This document shows positions 35,919-44,316 of a DNA stretch of 64,000 nucleotides, piece by piece. Below the pieces are notes generated by a model. The model saw only the letters and a program-made list of their open reading frames with translations. It was not told the origin of the DNA and searched no databases. Where the stretch lies: positions 1 through 64,000 of the forward strand of contig NZ_JANXMU010000007.1 of assembly GCF_025354435.1 (NCBI RefSeq), read 5' to 3'. The position numbers and the translations under genes were made by a program. This stretch comes from Rhodoferax sp. GTDB taxonomy: Bacteria > Pseudomonadota > Gammaproteobacteria > Burkholderiales > Burkholderiaceae_C. Position 1 is the stretch's first letter; every line of letters begins with the position of its first letter.

Positions 35919-36767
35919 CTATGACTTACGGAGCGCCCGCCCAGAGGGATCGAGCGCTGCGTAAGCCGTTTTTTCACGTTGGCGTGATCTGCACGCGGCC
36001 CCAAAGGCCGCAAATATCGCGGTGTAAAAGGTGTTCTCGGACCAGCGCCACTCGGGGTGCCACTGCACCGCGTAGGCAAACGCCGGTGCGGCGCTGATCT
36101 CGAAGGCTTCGACCAGCCCATCGGGTGCATGGCCGATGGCGCGCAAGCCCGGCGCCAGCCGCGCGATGCCTTGGCCGTGCAATGAATTCACCTGGGTCCG
36201 CACGCCGCCGGCCCACTGGGCCATGGCGGAATCGGGGGTGATCAGCAGGTCGTGGCGCAGGCCGTATTGGGTGGCCAGGGGGGCGGTCTCGTCTTCGCGG
36301 TGGTCCAGCATGCCGGGCACGGCGTGCACGGCCTGGTGCAGGCTGCCGCCCAGGGCCACGTTGATTTCCTGGAAGCCCCGGCACACGCCCAACAGTGGCA
36401 CGCCCAAGGCGATGCAGTGGCGCACCAAGGCAAAGGTCAGGGTGTCGCGCGCCGGGTCCAGTGGCAGGCTGGGGTCGGCCACGGGTTCATCAAAATGGGA
36501 GGGATGTACGTTGGAGGGCGAACCGGTCAGCATGACTCCGTCCACCAGGGCCAGCAGCGCAGGGATGTCGGCCACACCGGCCAGCGGAAAGCTGACGGGC
36601 TGGGCCAGCGCCCCGTCGCGCACGGCGCGGGCGTATTTGTCACCCAGATACAGGTAGGGCAGCGAAGAGTCGTCGCCACCGCGCTGTCGTTGGTCCATCG
36701 GCAGCCATACCAAAGGGCTTTGCGTTACGGGAGATTCAGCGGTGATTGCGTCTGAGGTGGAGGTCAT
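35919..36767 (-). CDS. puuD: gamma-glutamyl-gamma-aminobutyrate hydrolase family (PuuD-like, peptidase C26)
   Basis: 282 aa class I glutamine-amidotransferase fold. The nucleophile Cys is in LLGVCRGFQEINVALGG and the His/Glu dyad in YAVQWHPEWRW. It releases GABA from gamma-glutamyl-GABA, the last step of the route. It is the first gene of the minus-strand polyamine locus. MTSTSD (36767) is the best start, though its ribosome-binding site is weak. Confidence 0.91.
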   Translation of the reverse strand: MTSTSDAITAESPVTQSPLVWLPMDQRQRGGDDSSLPYLYLGDKYARAVRDGALAQPVSFPLAGVADIPALLALVDGVMLTGSPSNVHPSHFDEPVADPSLPLDPARDTLTFALVRHCIALGVPLLGVCRGFQEINVALGGSLHQAVHAVPGMLDHREDETAPLATQYGLRHDLLITPDSAMAQWAGGVRTQVNSLHGQGIARLAPGLRAIGHAPDGLVEAFEISAAPAFAYAVQWHPEWRWSENTFYTAIFAAFGAACRSRQREKTAYAALDPSGRALRKS

Positions 36768-36850
36768 GCCAACCAAGGTCCAGAAGAAAGTGTGGGCTAT
36801 CCGTGATCACCTTCACTGTAACCCACGCTTTACACCCCAGACGCAGTCCA

Positions 36851-36916
36851 CACTATATTTTTTGTAGCTAGTTGTGCAACTGGAATATGCGCTAGAAGCC
36901 TATTTCACGCCTAAAA
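36851..36916 (-). repeat. dispersed AT-rich repeat upstream of puuD
   Basis: TTTTTTGTAGCTAGTTGTGC, then AATATGCGCTAGAAGCCTATTT, a reverse-oriented member of the family. It lies between the puuD promoter region and the end of the S1/P1 nuclease gene. Confidence 0.7.
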
Positions 36917-36924
36917 CTGTAGAT

Positions 36925-37950
36925 TTAGCGGGGCACGGCGTAAAGGGCATTCACCAGCTGCGCCAGTCGCGCCCCAGCCTTGGTGAGCTGGGCTCTTTGC
37001 AGGGCATTTTGCCGGGCGCGGTAGTCCGCCGGGTCCACAAACGTGGCAGGCCACACCCGGCTGCCCTTGTCCATGTTGGCCGGGCCTAGCGACAGCCCCG
37101 CAAACGCCGCACCCGACACCGCCACGGTGTCGCTGGCCCAGGTCTGCGCCAGGCGGCCCACGCCCGCCCGGCTCTTGCGCAGCGCCCGTGCGGCCTGCAG
37201 CATGCTGGCAGGCACGGCATCGGCACGCAGGCCGTCGGGTATGTCGTCCCACAGCGCGTGCAGGTTGTTGCCGTGGCCGGTGTCGATGCTGTTGCCGCCA
37301 CGGGTTTCCAGTACCTCGGTGCTGCCGGGCGCATCGGGGTCCACCGTGTTGCCCGCCGCGTCCAGATACAGCGCCCCCACGTGCAGCGGCTGGTGCAGGT
37401 CACCGATGAAGTGCGCCAGCATCCGCAAGGCCTCGCCCCGGCTGGTGATGCTGAATGGCGGCGGCACCGGCTGGCCTTGCAACTCGGCGATGGCGGCGTT
37501 GATGGCATGCACCAGGTCGTGGTCGTTGGTGCCCACGTAGCCCATTTTGTAGCGGCCATGCGCATAAGCCACGTCGGCGTAGTGGTAAGTTTTATGGCAA
37601 TCGCGCGTCTGGCCGCAGGTGTTCCAGTTGCGGGAAGCGTAGCTTTGCATGGCCTTCACGCCCTCGGCGGTCTCAAAGCGGGTGCAAGCGGGCGACGGCC
37701 AGCGCTCGTCCGCTGCGTACTCAAAACCCCGCGTGCCCAGGCCCACGCCTTTGGCGCAATCCGCCCAGGGTGCCGCCTGCGCCAGCGTCAAACCCATATC
37801 GCGCTGCAGCCCGGCCTGGGCCTGCGGGGTCAGTAGCTGGTCGGCAATGGCACCCACCAACATATGGCCCTGGTGACCCCAGGCCAGGGCTGGCAATGGC
37901 AGCAAGCTGGCCGCCGCACACAGCGCGGCAATGCATTTTTTGGCAAACAT
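36925..37950 (-). CDS. S1/P1 nuclease family protein
   Basis: 341 aa secreted zinc nuclease. A signal peptide ends at ALA, leaving the mature N-terminal Trp-Gly-His (WGHQGHMLVG) that coordinates zinc in this family. Other zinc ligands are in PWADC, YHYADV, and HFIGDLHQPLHVG, with GGNSIDTGHGNNLHALWD completing the set. It cuts single-stranded nucleic acid in the periplasm or outside, probably for phosphate or nucleoside scavenging. No evident operon partner. Confidence 0.93.
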   Translation of the reverse strand: MFAKKCIAALCAAASLLPLPALAWGHQGHMLVGAIADQLLTPQAQAGLQRDMGLTLAQAAPWADCAKGVGLGTRGFEYAADERWPSPACTRFETAEGVKAMQSYASRNWNTCGQTRDCHKTYHYADVAYAHGRYKMGYVGTNDHDLVHAINAAIAELQGQPVPPPFSITSRGEALRMLAHFIGDLHQPLHVGALYLDAAGNTVDPDAPGSTEVLETRGGNSIDTGHGNNLHALWDDIPDGLRADAVPASMLQAARALRKSRAGVGRLAQTWASDTVAVSGAAFAGLSLGPANMDKGSRVWPATFVDPADYRARQNALQRAQLTKAGARLAQLVNALYAVPR

Positions 37951-37964
37951 ATGTAGCTCCTTTG

Positions 37965-39248
37965 TCAGCCCACCCAGGTGACCACCGCGTGAATGGCCAG
38001 CCCGGCCAAGCCGCCCACCAGCGTGCCGCTAATGCGGATGAATTGCAAGTCCCGCCCCACGCTCAGCTCCAACTCCTGCACCAGTTGGCGGTCGTCCCAG
38101 CCCTTGATGGTCTGCGAAATATGCGTAGTCACGCCCGCGCGCAGGCTCAGCGCCAGTTGGCCCGCGGCGGCCATCACATGTTCGTTGAGGGCTTCACGCA
38201 GGCTGGTGTCGCTGGCCAGCCGCTCGCCCACCGCGCCCAGTGCCGCCTCCATGTTGCGGGCAATGGTGGATTGCGGATCGGCCAGATCGTCCTGCAGCAG
38301 CTGTTTGATGTCGGTCCACAGCGAGGCCACAAACTGGCGCACCGCCGGGTCGGTCAGGGCCCGCTCTTTCAGGTCGTCGCAGGCCTGGCGCAAGGCCGGG
38401 TCGTCGCGCAGGCGGGTGATGTACGCGGCCAGCCAGGCCTGGTAGCGCAGACGCGCAGGGTGCGCGGGCTGGGCCAGCACCTCGCGCAACTCGTCCAGGG
38501 CCGAAGCGCTGAGCTTTTCGGCCATGCTGTCGGCCAGTTTGGAGGTAGAAGCCACCGCGTCCACCATGCCCACCACCTTGGGCCATTCCTTACGCACATG
38601 CTTCTGCAGCAGTTGCGACACCGCCGCCTTCACCTCGTCCTGCGCCAAATACTCCCCCACCTTGACCAGCCCGGCATCCAGCAGTTCGTTGTGCCGCCCG
38701 TCCTGCGTCAGCAGGCCCAGCACCTCGCCCGCCGTAGCCGCCGCATCCCAGCGCCGCGCCTGCGCCACCACCAGCTCCAATGTGGCGCGCTGCATGCGCG
38801 CGTCGTCAAACACATTCAGCAGGCCCAGCGCCATGCCCTGGGCCTCTTTCACCCAAAAGCCCACCCGCGCCGGGTCGCGCAGCCACTCGCCCAGGCGCTG
38901 CGCCGGGTCCAACACCGCCAGCTTGGCCAGCAGCGTGGCCGGGTCCAGAAAATGGTCGCGCACAAAGTCGGCCAGGCTGTCGGCAATGCGGTCCTTGCTC
39001 TGCGGAATGATGGCCGTGTGCGGCAGCGGAATGCCCAGCGGATGCCGAAACAGCGCCACCACCGCAAACCAATCCGCCAGCGCACCGACGGCCGAGGCCT
39101 CGCAAAATGCCCGCAGCCAGCCCCAAGCCCCCTGCCCGCCCATGCCGTGGCTGAGCAGCAAACCGCACAGCGAAGCCAGCAACAGCCCGATGGCGAACCA
39201 CTGCATGCGGCGTAAAGACTGGCGGCGAGGGTCGGGTCGGTAAGGCAT
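37965..39248 (-). CDS. DUF445 family membrane protein
   Basis: 427 aa. It carries the DUF445 (YjiN-like) signature CEASAVGALADWFAVVALFRHPLGIPLPHTAIIP near the N-terminus, one membrane helix before it (QWFAIGLLLASLCGLLL) and another at the C-terminus (ISGTLVGGLAGLAIHAVV), with a long helical middle. Molecular function is unknown in the family. It lies 14 bp upstream of the nuclease gene, so they may be co-transcribed. Confidence 0.9.
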   Translation of the reverse strand: MPYRPDPRRQSLRRMQWFAIGLLLASLCGLLLSHGMGGQGAWGWLRAFCEASAVGALADWFAVVALFRHPLGIPLPHTAIIPQSKDRIADSLADFVRDHFLDPATLLAKLAVLDPAQRLGEWLRDPARVGFWVKEAQGMALGLLNVFDDARMQRATLELVVAQARRWDAAATAGEVLGLLTQDGRHNELLDAGLVKVGEYLAQDEVKAAVSQLLQKHVRKEWPKVVGMVDAVASTSKLADSMAEKLSASALDELREVLAQPAHPARLRYQAWLAAYITRLRDDPALRQACDDLKERALTDPAVRQFVASLWTDIKQLLQDDLADPQSTIARNMEAALGAVGERLASDTSLREALNEHVMAAAGQLALSLRAGVTTHISQTIKGWDDRQLVQELELSVGRDLQFIRISGTLVGGLAGLAIHAVVTWVG

Positions 39249-39292
39249 GGCCGGAGCATAGCCCGTTCGAGCAGGCCAACACTTCAGTTTAA

Positions 39293-39345
39293 ATTTGATA
39301 GCTGCTTGCGAAGGTAGCGTATGCGCCAGAAGCCTTTTTTATACA
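39293..39345 (-). repeat. dispersed AT-rich repeat after the ATP-grasp gene
   Basis: AAATTTGATAGCTGCTTGCG, then GTAGCGTATGCGCCAGAAGCC, a reverse-oriented repeat ending at the stop region of the ATP-grasp gene. Confidence 0.7.
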
Positions 39346-40247
39346 GAACCCATCAACAAGCCCGCCAGCGCCGCCGCAATCGGCAACCCGCTCTCTGCCT
39401 CAAAGTAGCTGAAGGCCGGCATGGGGTTCACCTCGAAACACACGTACTGGCCATCGGGCCGCAGGCGCAGGTCGATACCGCTCAGGGGCAGGCCCATGGC
39501 CTGGGACATGGCGACGCACTGGGCGGCCACGGCGGGGGGGAGCGTGGTGGCGACCACCTGGGGGGCGGTGCCGCTGCGGTGGGCGTAGCGGTAGTCGGTG
39601 GCGGTGCTGGTGATTTGGGCGGCCAGAGCTTGCTGGCCAACCACATGCACGCGCACATCCACGCCCGGCACATGGGCCTGGAACTGGGTAGGCAGCTGGG
39701 CCAGGCGGTGCATGCGTGATAGCCAGGTGTCGTCCAGCTCGGTAACGATAGAACGGATACCGCTGATCGACTTGAATACCACCCGGCCATGGGTGCGGCG
39801 AAACGCGCGGACTTCGGCCTCGTCGGACGTAACCAGCGTGGACGGCACCAAAAACCCGGCTTCGCCAATCCACTGGGCCTGCAGCGGCTTGGACGCATTG
39901 GCCTGCATGGCCGCCGGACGGCTGACCACGCGCGCCGGGGTCACGTCCAGCCACTCCACCAGTTGGCGGTGCAGGGCCAGGGCGTGCTTCTTGGCGGGCT
40001 CAGCCAGGTCGGCCACGGCGGGCTCCAGCGGGCGGGCGTAGACGGCGCGGATGTCGGCCAGCGCGGTGCACACGCCGCCCACCACCACCAGCTCGCCGGC
40101 CATGCCTTGCGGGCCTACCTGCAGGTGCAGCGTGGCCTGGGCCAGGGCTGCAATGTCGAGGAGTTGGAAGTGTGCGCCCGCAGTGTGCAATGCGGCCACC
40201 AGGCGCTCGATGGGAGGGTCATCGCCGTGGCCGTAGACAAGGATCAT
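39339..40247 (-). CDS. ATP-grasp ligase-like protein (RimK/MvdD-like)
   Basis: 302 aa. It has an N-terminal pre-ATP-grasp domain (MILVYGHGDD, ADIRAVYARPL) and a full ATP-grasp core: VVFKSISG with Lys159, FQAHVPGVDVRVHVVG (189-204), GIDLRL with Asp259, and FEVNPMPAFSYFE with Glu272 and Asn274 as metal ligands. These form amide or ester bonds through acyl phosphates. The domain order is like RimK and like the ligases that cross-link peptide side chains in graspetides. It is the last of three overlapping genes with the M6 protease, so a peptide or protein substrate is likely; this is inferred. Confidence 0.82.
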   Translation of the reverse strand: MILVYGHGDDPPIERLVAALHTAGAHFQLLDIAALAQATLHLQVGPQGMAGELVVVGGVCTALADIRAVYARPLEPAVADLAEPAKKHALALHRQLVEWLDVTPARVVSRPAAMQANASKPLQAQWIGEAGFLVPSTLVTSDEAEVRAFRRTHGRVVFKSISGIRSIVTELDDTWLSRMHRLAQLPTQFQAHVPGVDVRVHVVGQQALAAQITSTATDYRYAHRSGTAPQVVATTLPPAVAAQCVAMSQAMGLPLSGIDLRLRPDGQYVCFEVNPMPAFSYFEAESGLPIAAALAGLLMGSV

Positions 40248-41026
40248 GCAGGTTCTTCAACCAGGATGCGCTCGGCCAGGTCGGCAAGGCAGCGGGCCAC
40301 CGCGTCAATGTCCTCCAGGTCGCTCAGCGCGGGGTGGGGGCTGACATCGACCAGTACCGCACCGCCAGCCCCTCGCTGGAATCGGAACTCCAGCAGCATG
40401 AAACCCAGGTTTTGCGCCGTGGCCACGCAGGCCACGCCCAGTCGCCCGGCCAGGATGCCGGTGGTCAGGGTGCCCGCCACCAGCACGGTGGCATCCCAGG
40501 GTTCGGCCACGGTGTCGGCATCGCGTACCGCTACCGGCAGGCCGCAACGGGCGGCGGCGCTGGCCCAGTGCAGCAGCGGTAGCTGCGGAACCAGCCAGGG
40601 CTGGCCCCGCAGCGGCTGGACCACGCAGTCGCCACAGGCCGCCAGCCAGCTCAGCACCAGGGCCTGCAACTCCATGGCAGCGTAGTCGCGGTCTTTGGGG
40701 TGGGCCTGGCTGAACTGCGGCACGGGCAGGTACTGGATGCGGTTCAACACGGCGCGGATCTGGGTGCTGTGCAGCGCCGGGCGGCCCGGCAACACCAGGC
40801 GGGTGTGGGCGCAGCCGTGCGGGTCCACGGTGTGCGACCAGGCGGCCAGGCCCAGGCTTTCGGGGCGCACGGTCCAGACCTCAATCCCTGCCCCCAGCAG
40901 CAGATTGCGCACCGAGGCCGCCACCGAGGCCGCACCGGCATCGCTGGCATGCGCCAGCACCAAAACCACACCGGGTGCGCCCCCTGCGCCAGGGCGCTCT
41001 GATAGCACTGTCATCGGAATTTTCAT
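40244..41026 (-). CDS. unrecognised protein resembling a degenerate ATP-grasp
   Basis: 260 aa without a family I know. By eye it parallels the next gene's product: QIRAVLNRIQYLP (89-101) matches DIRAVYARPL; VVQPLRGQPWLVPQLPLLHW with RCGLPVAV matches its linker to the core; and NLGFMLLEFRFQRGAGGAVLVDVSPHPAL (206-234) matches the C-terminal core. The central ATP-binding part is missing, and the catalytic Glu-x-Asn is replaced by Asp-x-Ser, so catalysis is unlikely. It may be an inactive partner subunit. Start and stop each overlap a neighbour in ATGA. Confidence 0.75.
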   Translation of the reverse strand: MKIPMTVLSERPGAGGAPGVVLVLAHASDAGAASVAASVRNLLLGAGIEVWTVRPESLGLAAWSHTVDPHGCAHTRLVLPGRPALHSTQIRAVLNRIQYLPVPQFSQAHPKDRDYAAMELQALVLSWLAACGDCVVQPLRGQPWLVPQLPLLHWASAAARCGLPVAVRDADTVAEPWDATVLVAGTLTTGILAGRLGVACVATAQNLGFMLLEFRFQRGAGGAVLVDVSPHPALSDLEDIDAVARCLADLAERILVEEPA

Positions 41027-42936
41027 CGGGGTAGTGGCGTGTCAAACGTCCGTTTGGCATCGCGGTCACCGCCTTCCATGCGCTGCTGCAATGCCGTGCT
41101 GTCGTCGTAAACCGGGCCGCCATCCAGGTCAGGGCGCAGGCTGGCGTCGATGAACGGCTGGGCCATACCCCGGGCTCCTGCACCCTCAGCGTGGCCGCCC
41201 ATACCGGCAAAAGTACGGGCACCCACCGTGGCCTCCAGCATCTGCAGCCGGGCCTCCAGGTCCGACAGCACCACGTCCAGGTGGCCAGGGTCGGCCACCG
41301 GGGCAGCGCGGACGATGCGGTGCTCCAGCATGTCCTTGCGGTCTTTGACGATTTCCTTGGCCACCTCTTTGGTGGTTTCCTTGCGGATTTCCTTGGCAAT
41401 CTCTTTTTGGATTTCCTTCCCCTCTTTGGTGGCTTCCTTGGTCAGCTCTTTGCCTTCCTTGCGCAGGTCTTTGCGCTCTTTCACCAGCGACTTGACGTTG
41501 CAGCGCACGCCCAGCGTGGCTGTCATGGTGGGGCCCGAGGCGGAAATAGCGGTGACCGACACGCAAGTGTTCACCCCCGCGTACGACTTGGAATTGGGCG
41601 TGGTGGTGGCACTGAAGGCGGTTTTGGCCGCGGCACCGGGAAACGGGTCACCGCTGTCGCCCTGGTCGCCAAAGCTGCCTGCGGGATGGGTGGCATCCAG
41701 CTCGCGCAGGCCGTCGGCCTGCACCAAAGCTACCTTGTAGTGGCTCTCGTCGCTGTTGCCGGGCTGGGTTTCGTCGATGTGCCAGACCAGCAAGCCAGCA
41801 CCGGGCAGCTGCGCGTCATAGCCGCTGCGCTGCCGGTTTTCGAGCAAAAAATACTCGCTACCGCCCGTGCCGTTCTTCCACAGGCGGTGCACGGTGTGGC
41901 TGGTTTTGACATCGGGCAACGACACCTTACCGCTGCTGGTGACGTTGGTGGTGCCCACCCAGCCCTGGTTAACCTTGCACCAGGCGGACGGGTGGGCCGG
42001 AATGTCGCCGCCGCCATTCCACGAGCCGCCCGACATCAGGCACCAGTCGCCAATGCCCTCGGAGGTGCCGTCGGTGTCGTACAGGTCGGGAAAGCCAAAC
42101 AGCAAATGCCCCAGCTCGTGCGCGCACACGCCGAGTTTGGCGTCTTCGGGCACGGTGAGGTAGGCGTAGATCTGCTTGCCGTCGGCGGGCATGGCCGCGG
42201 GCAGCACGTGCTTATGCGACCAGATGTCGCCCGCCTGGCCGGTCTGCTCGCCGCCGCGCCCGGCGTGCACCACGATGAAGGCATCGACAAAGCCGTTGCC
42301 ATCGTTGTCGTACAGGCCAAAGTTGACTGCCGGGTTGGCCGCCACCGCTGCATCCTTGGCCATGATGTTGGCCCGGAAAGCGCCGCCGCCGCGGCTGATG
42401 CCGAAGTTGTTGTTGGCGTACCAGGCCAGGGTTTGCGGCAGGGTGTAGGGGCCCACCACCTCGCCTACGATGTCCACCAGCCCGCCGGTCACTTCCTGGT
42501 AATACTCTTTCACGCTGCCATGGGGCAGCACGCCGCTGGAGAAAAACAGGTCGCGAAAATGTGTCGCGGTTTGCTGCGCCGTCTGCGCCATGGCCTTGTC
42601 GCTGAACTGGGCCAGTACCACGATGACCCGCAACGGGCCGCGCAGGGGGGCCCGGTCGGCCGCGGCATTGCGGATGGCCGATTTGGGCGTGCCCTCGGGG
42701 AACTGGTCGGGCGGAAAGATCACGCCATCGTTGAAACCCAAGCGCGTGGGGCTGCGCGCCAGCGTCAGCGCGCTAGCCAGTTCGGAACTGACACTGCCGC
42801 GCGCTTTGGCCAACTCGGCCTTCAGCTTGGCCTTGAGTTCCGGGCTGGGGGCGACGGCGCAAAAGTCGCTCCACCGGGCGCGCACGCCACCCGCTGCAGG
42901 GGCATCGCAGCCACAGTGGCTTTGGTATGTGGGCAT
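41023..42936 (-). CDS. M6 family metalloprotease domain-containing protein
   Basis: 637 aa. The zinc site HELGH is at residues 273-277 (CAHELGHLLFGFPDLYD), with the M6 context GDWCLMSGGSWNGGG and HPSAWCKVNQGW, and an acidic DNDGNGFVDAF likely to bind calcium. Unlike secreted immune-inhibitor-A proteases it has no signal peptide; it opens MPTYQSHCGCDAPAAGG. After a beta domain, residues about 482-540 are a run of Lys/Glu with Thr and Ile (for example KELTKEATKEGKEIQKEIAK), which should be one long charged helix. ATG 42936 has AAGGAG upstream. It is coupled to the two ATP-grasp-like genes. A perfect hairpin CCCCCA/TGGGGG lies upstream at 43013-43026. Confidence 0.87.
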   Translation of the reverse strand: MPTYQSHCGCDAPAAGGVRARWSDFCAVAPSPELKAKLKAELAKARGSVSSELASALTLARSPTRLGFNDGVIFPPDQFPEGTPKSAIRNAAADRAPLRGPLRVIVVLAQFSDKAMAQTAQQTATHFRDLFFSSGVLPHGSVKEYYQEVTGGLVDIVGEVVGPYTLPQTLAWYANNNFGISRGGGAFRANIMAKDAAVAANPAVNFGLYDNDGNGFVDAFIVVHAGRGGEQTGQAGDIWSHKHVLPAAMPADGKQIYAYLTVPEDAKLGVCAHELGHLLFGFPDLYDTDGTSEGIGDWCLMSGGSWNGGGDIPAHPSAWCKVNQGWVGTTNVTSSGKVSLPDVKTSHTVHRLWKNGTGGSEYFLLENRQRSGYDAQLPGAGLLVWHIDETQPGNSDESHYKVALVQADGLRELDATHPAGSFGDQGDSGDPFPGAAAKTAFSATTTPNSKSYAGVNTCVSVTAISASGPTMTATLGVRCNVKSLVKERKDLRKEGKELTKEATKEGKEIQKEIAKEIRKETTKEVAKEIVKDRKDMLEHRIVRAAPVADPGHLDVVLSDLEARLQMLEATVGARTFAGMGGHAEGAGARGMAQPFIDASLRPDLDGGPVYDDSTALQQRMEGGDRDAKRTFDTPLPR

Positions 42937-43046
42937 GGCATCTCCTTGCGTTGCTCTGGAATGAGTATCAACGTACGGTAGACGCAGCCCGGGGCATCGT
43001 CACCTTGGTCATCCCCCATTTGGGGGAAAAACCCTAGGCTGGAACC

Positions 43047-44213
43047 CTACCAAACATCCGATCGCATTTGCAGCTCCCAGGCCCCGCCGCGCGCCCGGTA
43101 GACACCGATCACGCCATAGCGCAACTCGCCTTTGGCATCCCATTTCATGGAGCCGGTGACCGGGGCGTAGCCGTCGATCTTGCGCAGCTGTTCCACGATA
43201 TCCGCCGGCTTGCCCGACTTGGTGCGGCGGATGGCGGCCGCCAGCACATACGTAGCGTCGTAGGTGTAGTGGCCAGCGTAGGCCGGTTCTATCTTGAACT
43301 TGGCGCGGTACTTGTCCAGAAAGGCCGGGCCGGCCGAGAACTCACGCGCCTCCTGGATCGGCGAGGTGGTGAACAGGCCTTGCTCCGCCCCCGCACCACC
43401 GCCCTTGAGCATCAGCGTGGTTTTGCTGGTGTCGCTGCCCAGCAAGGCGATCTGGGTGTAACTGATTTTCTTCAGCGACTCCAGCAGCGCCAGCATCTGA
43501 AAATCGTTGAGCGCGGAGACCACGGTTTCCGCCCCGGCAGCCTTGAGCTTGGCGGCCAGTTCATCGAAAGCGGTAGTTTTGTCGTCAAACGACTGCGTCA
43601 GCACAATCTCTTTCTTGGCGGCCAGCAGCTGGGCCGCGGCACCGGCCGCCAGATCTTTGCCGTAGGGCGTGCCGTCGTCCAGCAAGGCGTATTTGCTGCC
43701 TTTGAACTGGGACGCGGAATAGCTGCCAATCGCCTTGGCCTGCATGGTGTCGTTGGCCACCAGCCGGAACGTGGTGGGCAGGCCCAGCGCGGTGAACTTG
43801 GGGTTGGTGGAAATCGCCATCTGCGCAATGTTTTTGGCCGCGTAAATGAGCGCAGCGGCAATGCTCACGCCCGAATTCAGGTCGCCAATCACGGCCACCA
43901 CGCCTGCGTCCACCAGCTGCTGGGCCACCTCTTTGCCGGTGTCGGCATTGGCCCGGTCGTCCACCGCCACGATCTCCAGCGTGACCGGATGGCCGTTGAC
44001 CTTGAAGCCGTCTTTGTTGATCTCTTCCACCGCCAGCGTGACCCCGTTGAGCAGATCCTGCCCCAGCGGGGCCAGGTTGCCGGTCAGCGGCTGGGCCACA
44101 CCAATCTTGATCGTCGCAGGCGGGCTGTCGCAGCCTTGCAGCAGCAGGGCACAGGCGATGCCGACCCAGGCAGCCAAGCCCGGCAGCTCTGCACCAAATA
44201 TTCGCTCTCGCAT
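43047..44213 (-). CDS. branched-chain amino-acid-type ABC transporter substrate-binding lipoprotein
   Basis: 388 aa LivJ-type receptor. The lipobox LLQGC marks a lipoprotein. The body has IKIGVAQPLTGNLAPLGQDLLNGVTLAVEEIN, VAVIGDLNSGVSIAAALIYA and YAGHYTYDATYVLAAAI. The start MRERIFG (44213) has GGAG upstream. No permease or ATPase genes are beside it, so it is an orphan receptor. The ligand could be an amino acid or amide. It is divergent from the class III aminotransferase gene. Confidence 0.9.
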   Translation of the reverse strand: MRERIFGAELPGLAAWVGIACALLLQGCDSPPATIKIGVAQPLTGNLAPLGQDLLNGVTLAVEEINKDGFKVNGHPVTLEIVAVDDRANADTGKEVAQQLVDAGVVAVIGDLNSGVSIAAALIYAAKNIAQMAISTNPKFTALGLPTTFRLVANDTMQAKAIGSYSASQFKGSKYALLDDGTPYGKDLAAGAAAQLLAAKKEIVLTQSFDDKTTAFDELAAKLKAAGAETVVSALNDFQMLALLESLKKISYTQIALLGSDTSKTTLMLKGGGAGAEQGLFTTSPIQEAREFSAGPAFLDKYRAKFKIEPAYAGHYTYDATYVLAAAIRRTKSGKPADIVEQLRKIDGYAPVTGSMKWDAKGELRYGVIGVYRARGGAWELQMRSDVW

Positions 44214-44316
44214 GGGGAAAACTCCAGTCATCTAGGGTTAAATTGCATCTGAACGTAACACAAGCACGCTTTACGCCAGGTCTCCCCACGCCCCCGGCGC
44301 TGCAACAATAGGGGCC

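Noticed and set aside
34523-36097. 524-aa plus-strand frame opposite puuA
   Set aside because: His/Val/Gly-rich shadow of a well-supported glutamine synthetase family gene.
41191-42981. 596-aa plus-strand frame opposite the M6 protease gene
   Set aside because: Antisense shadow; the HELGH protease frame and its ribosome-binding site are decisive.
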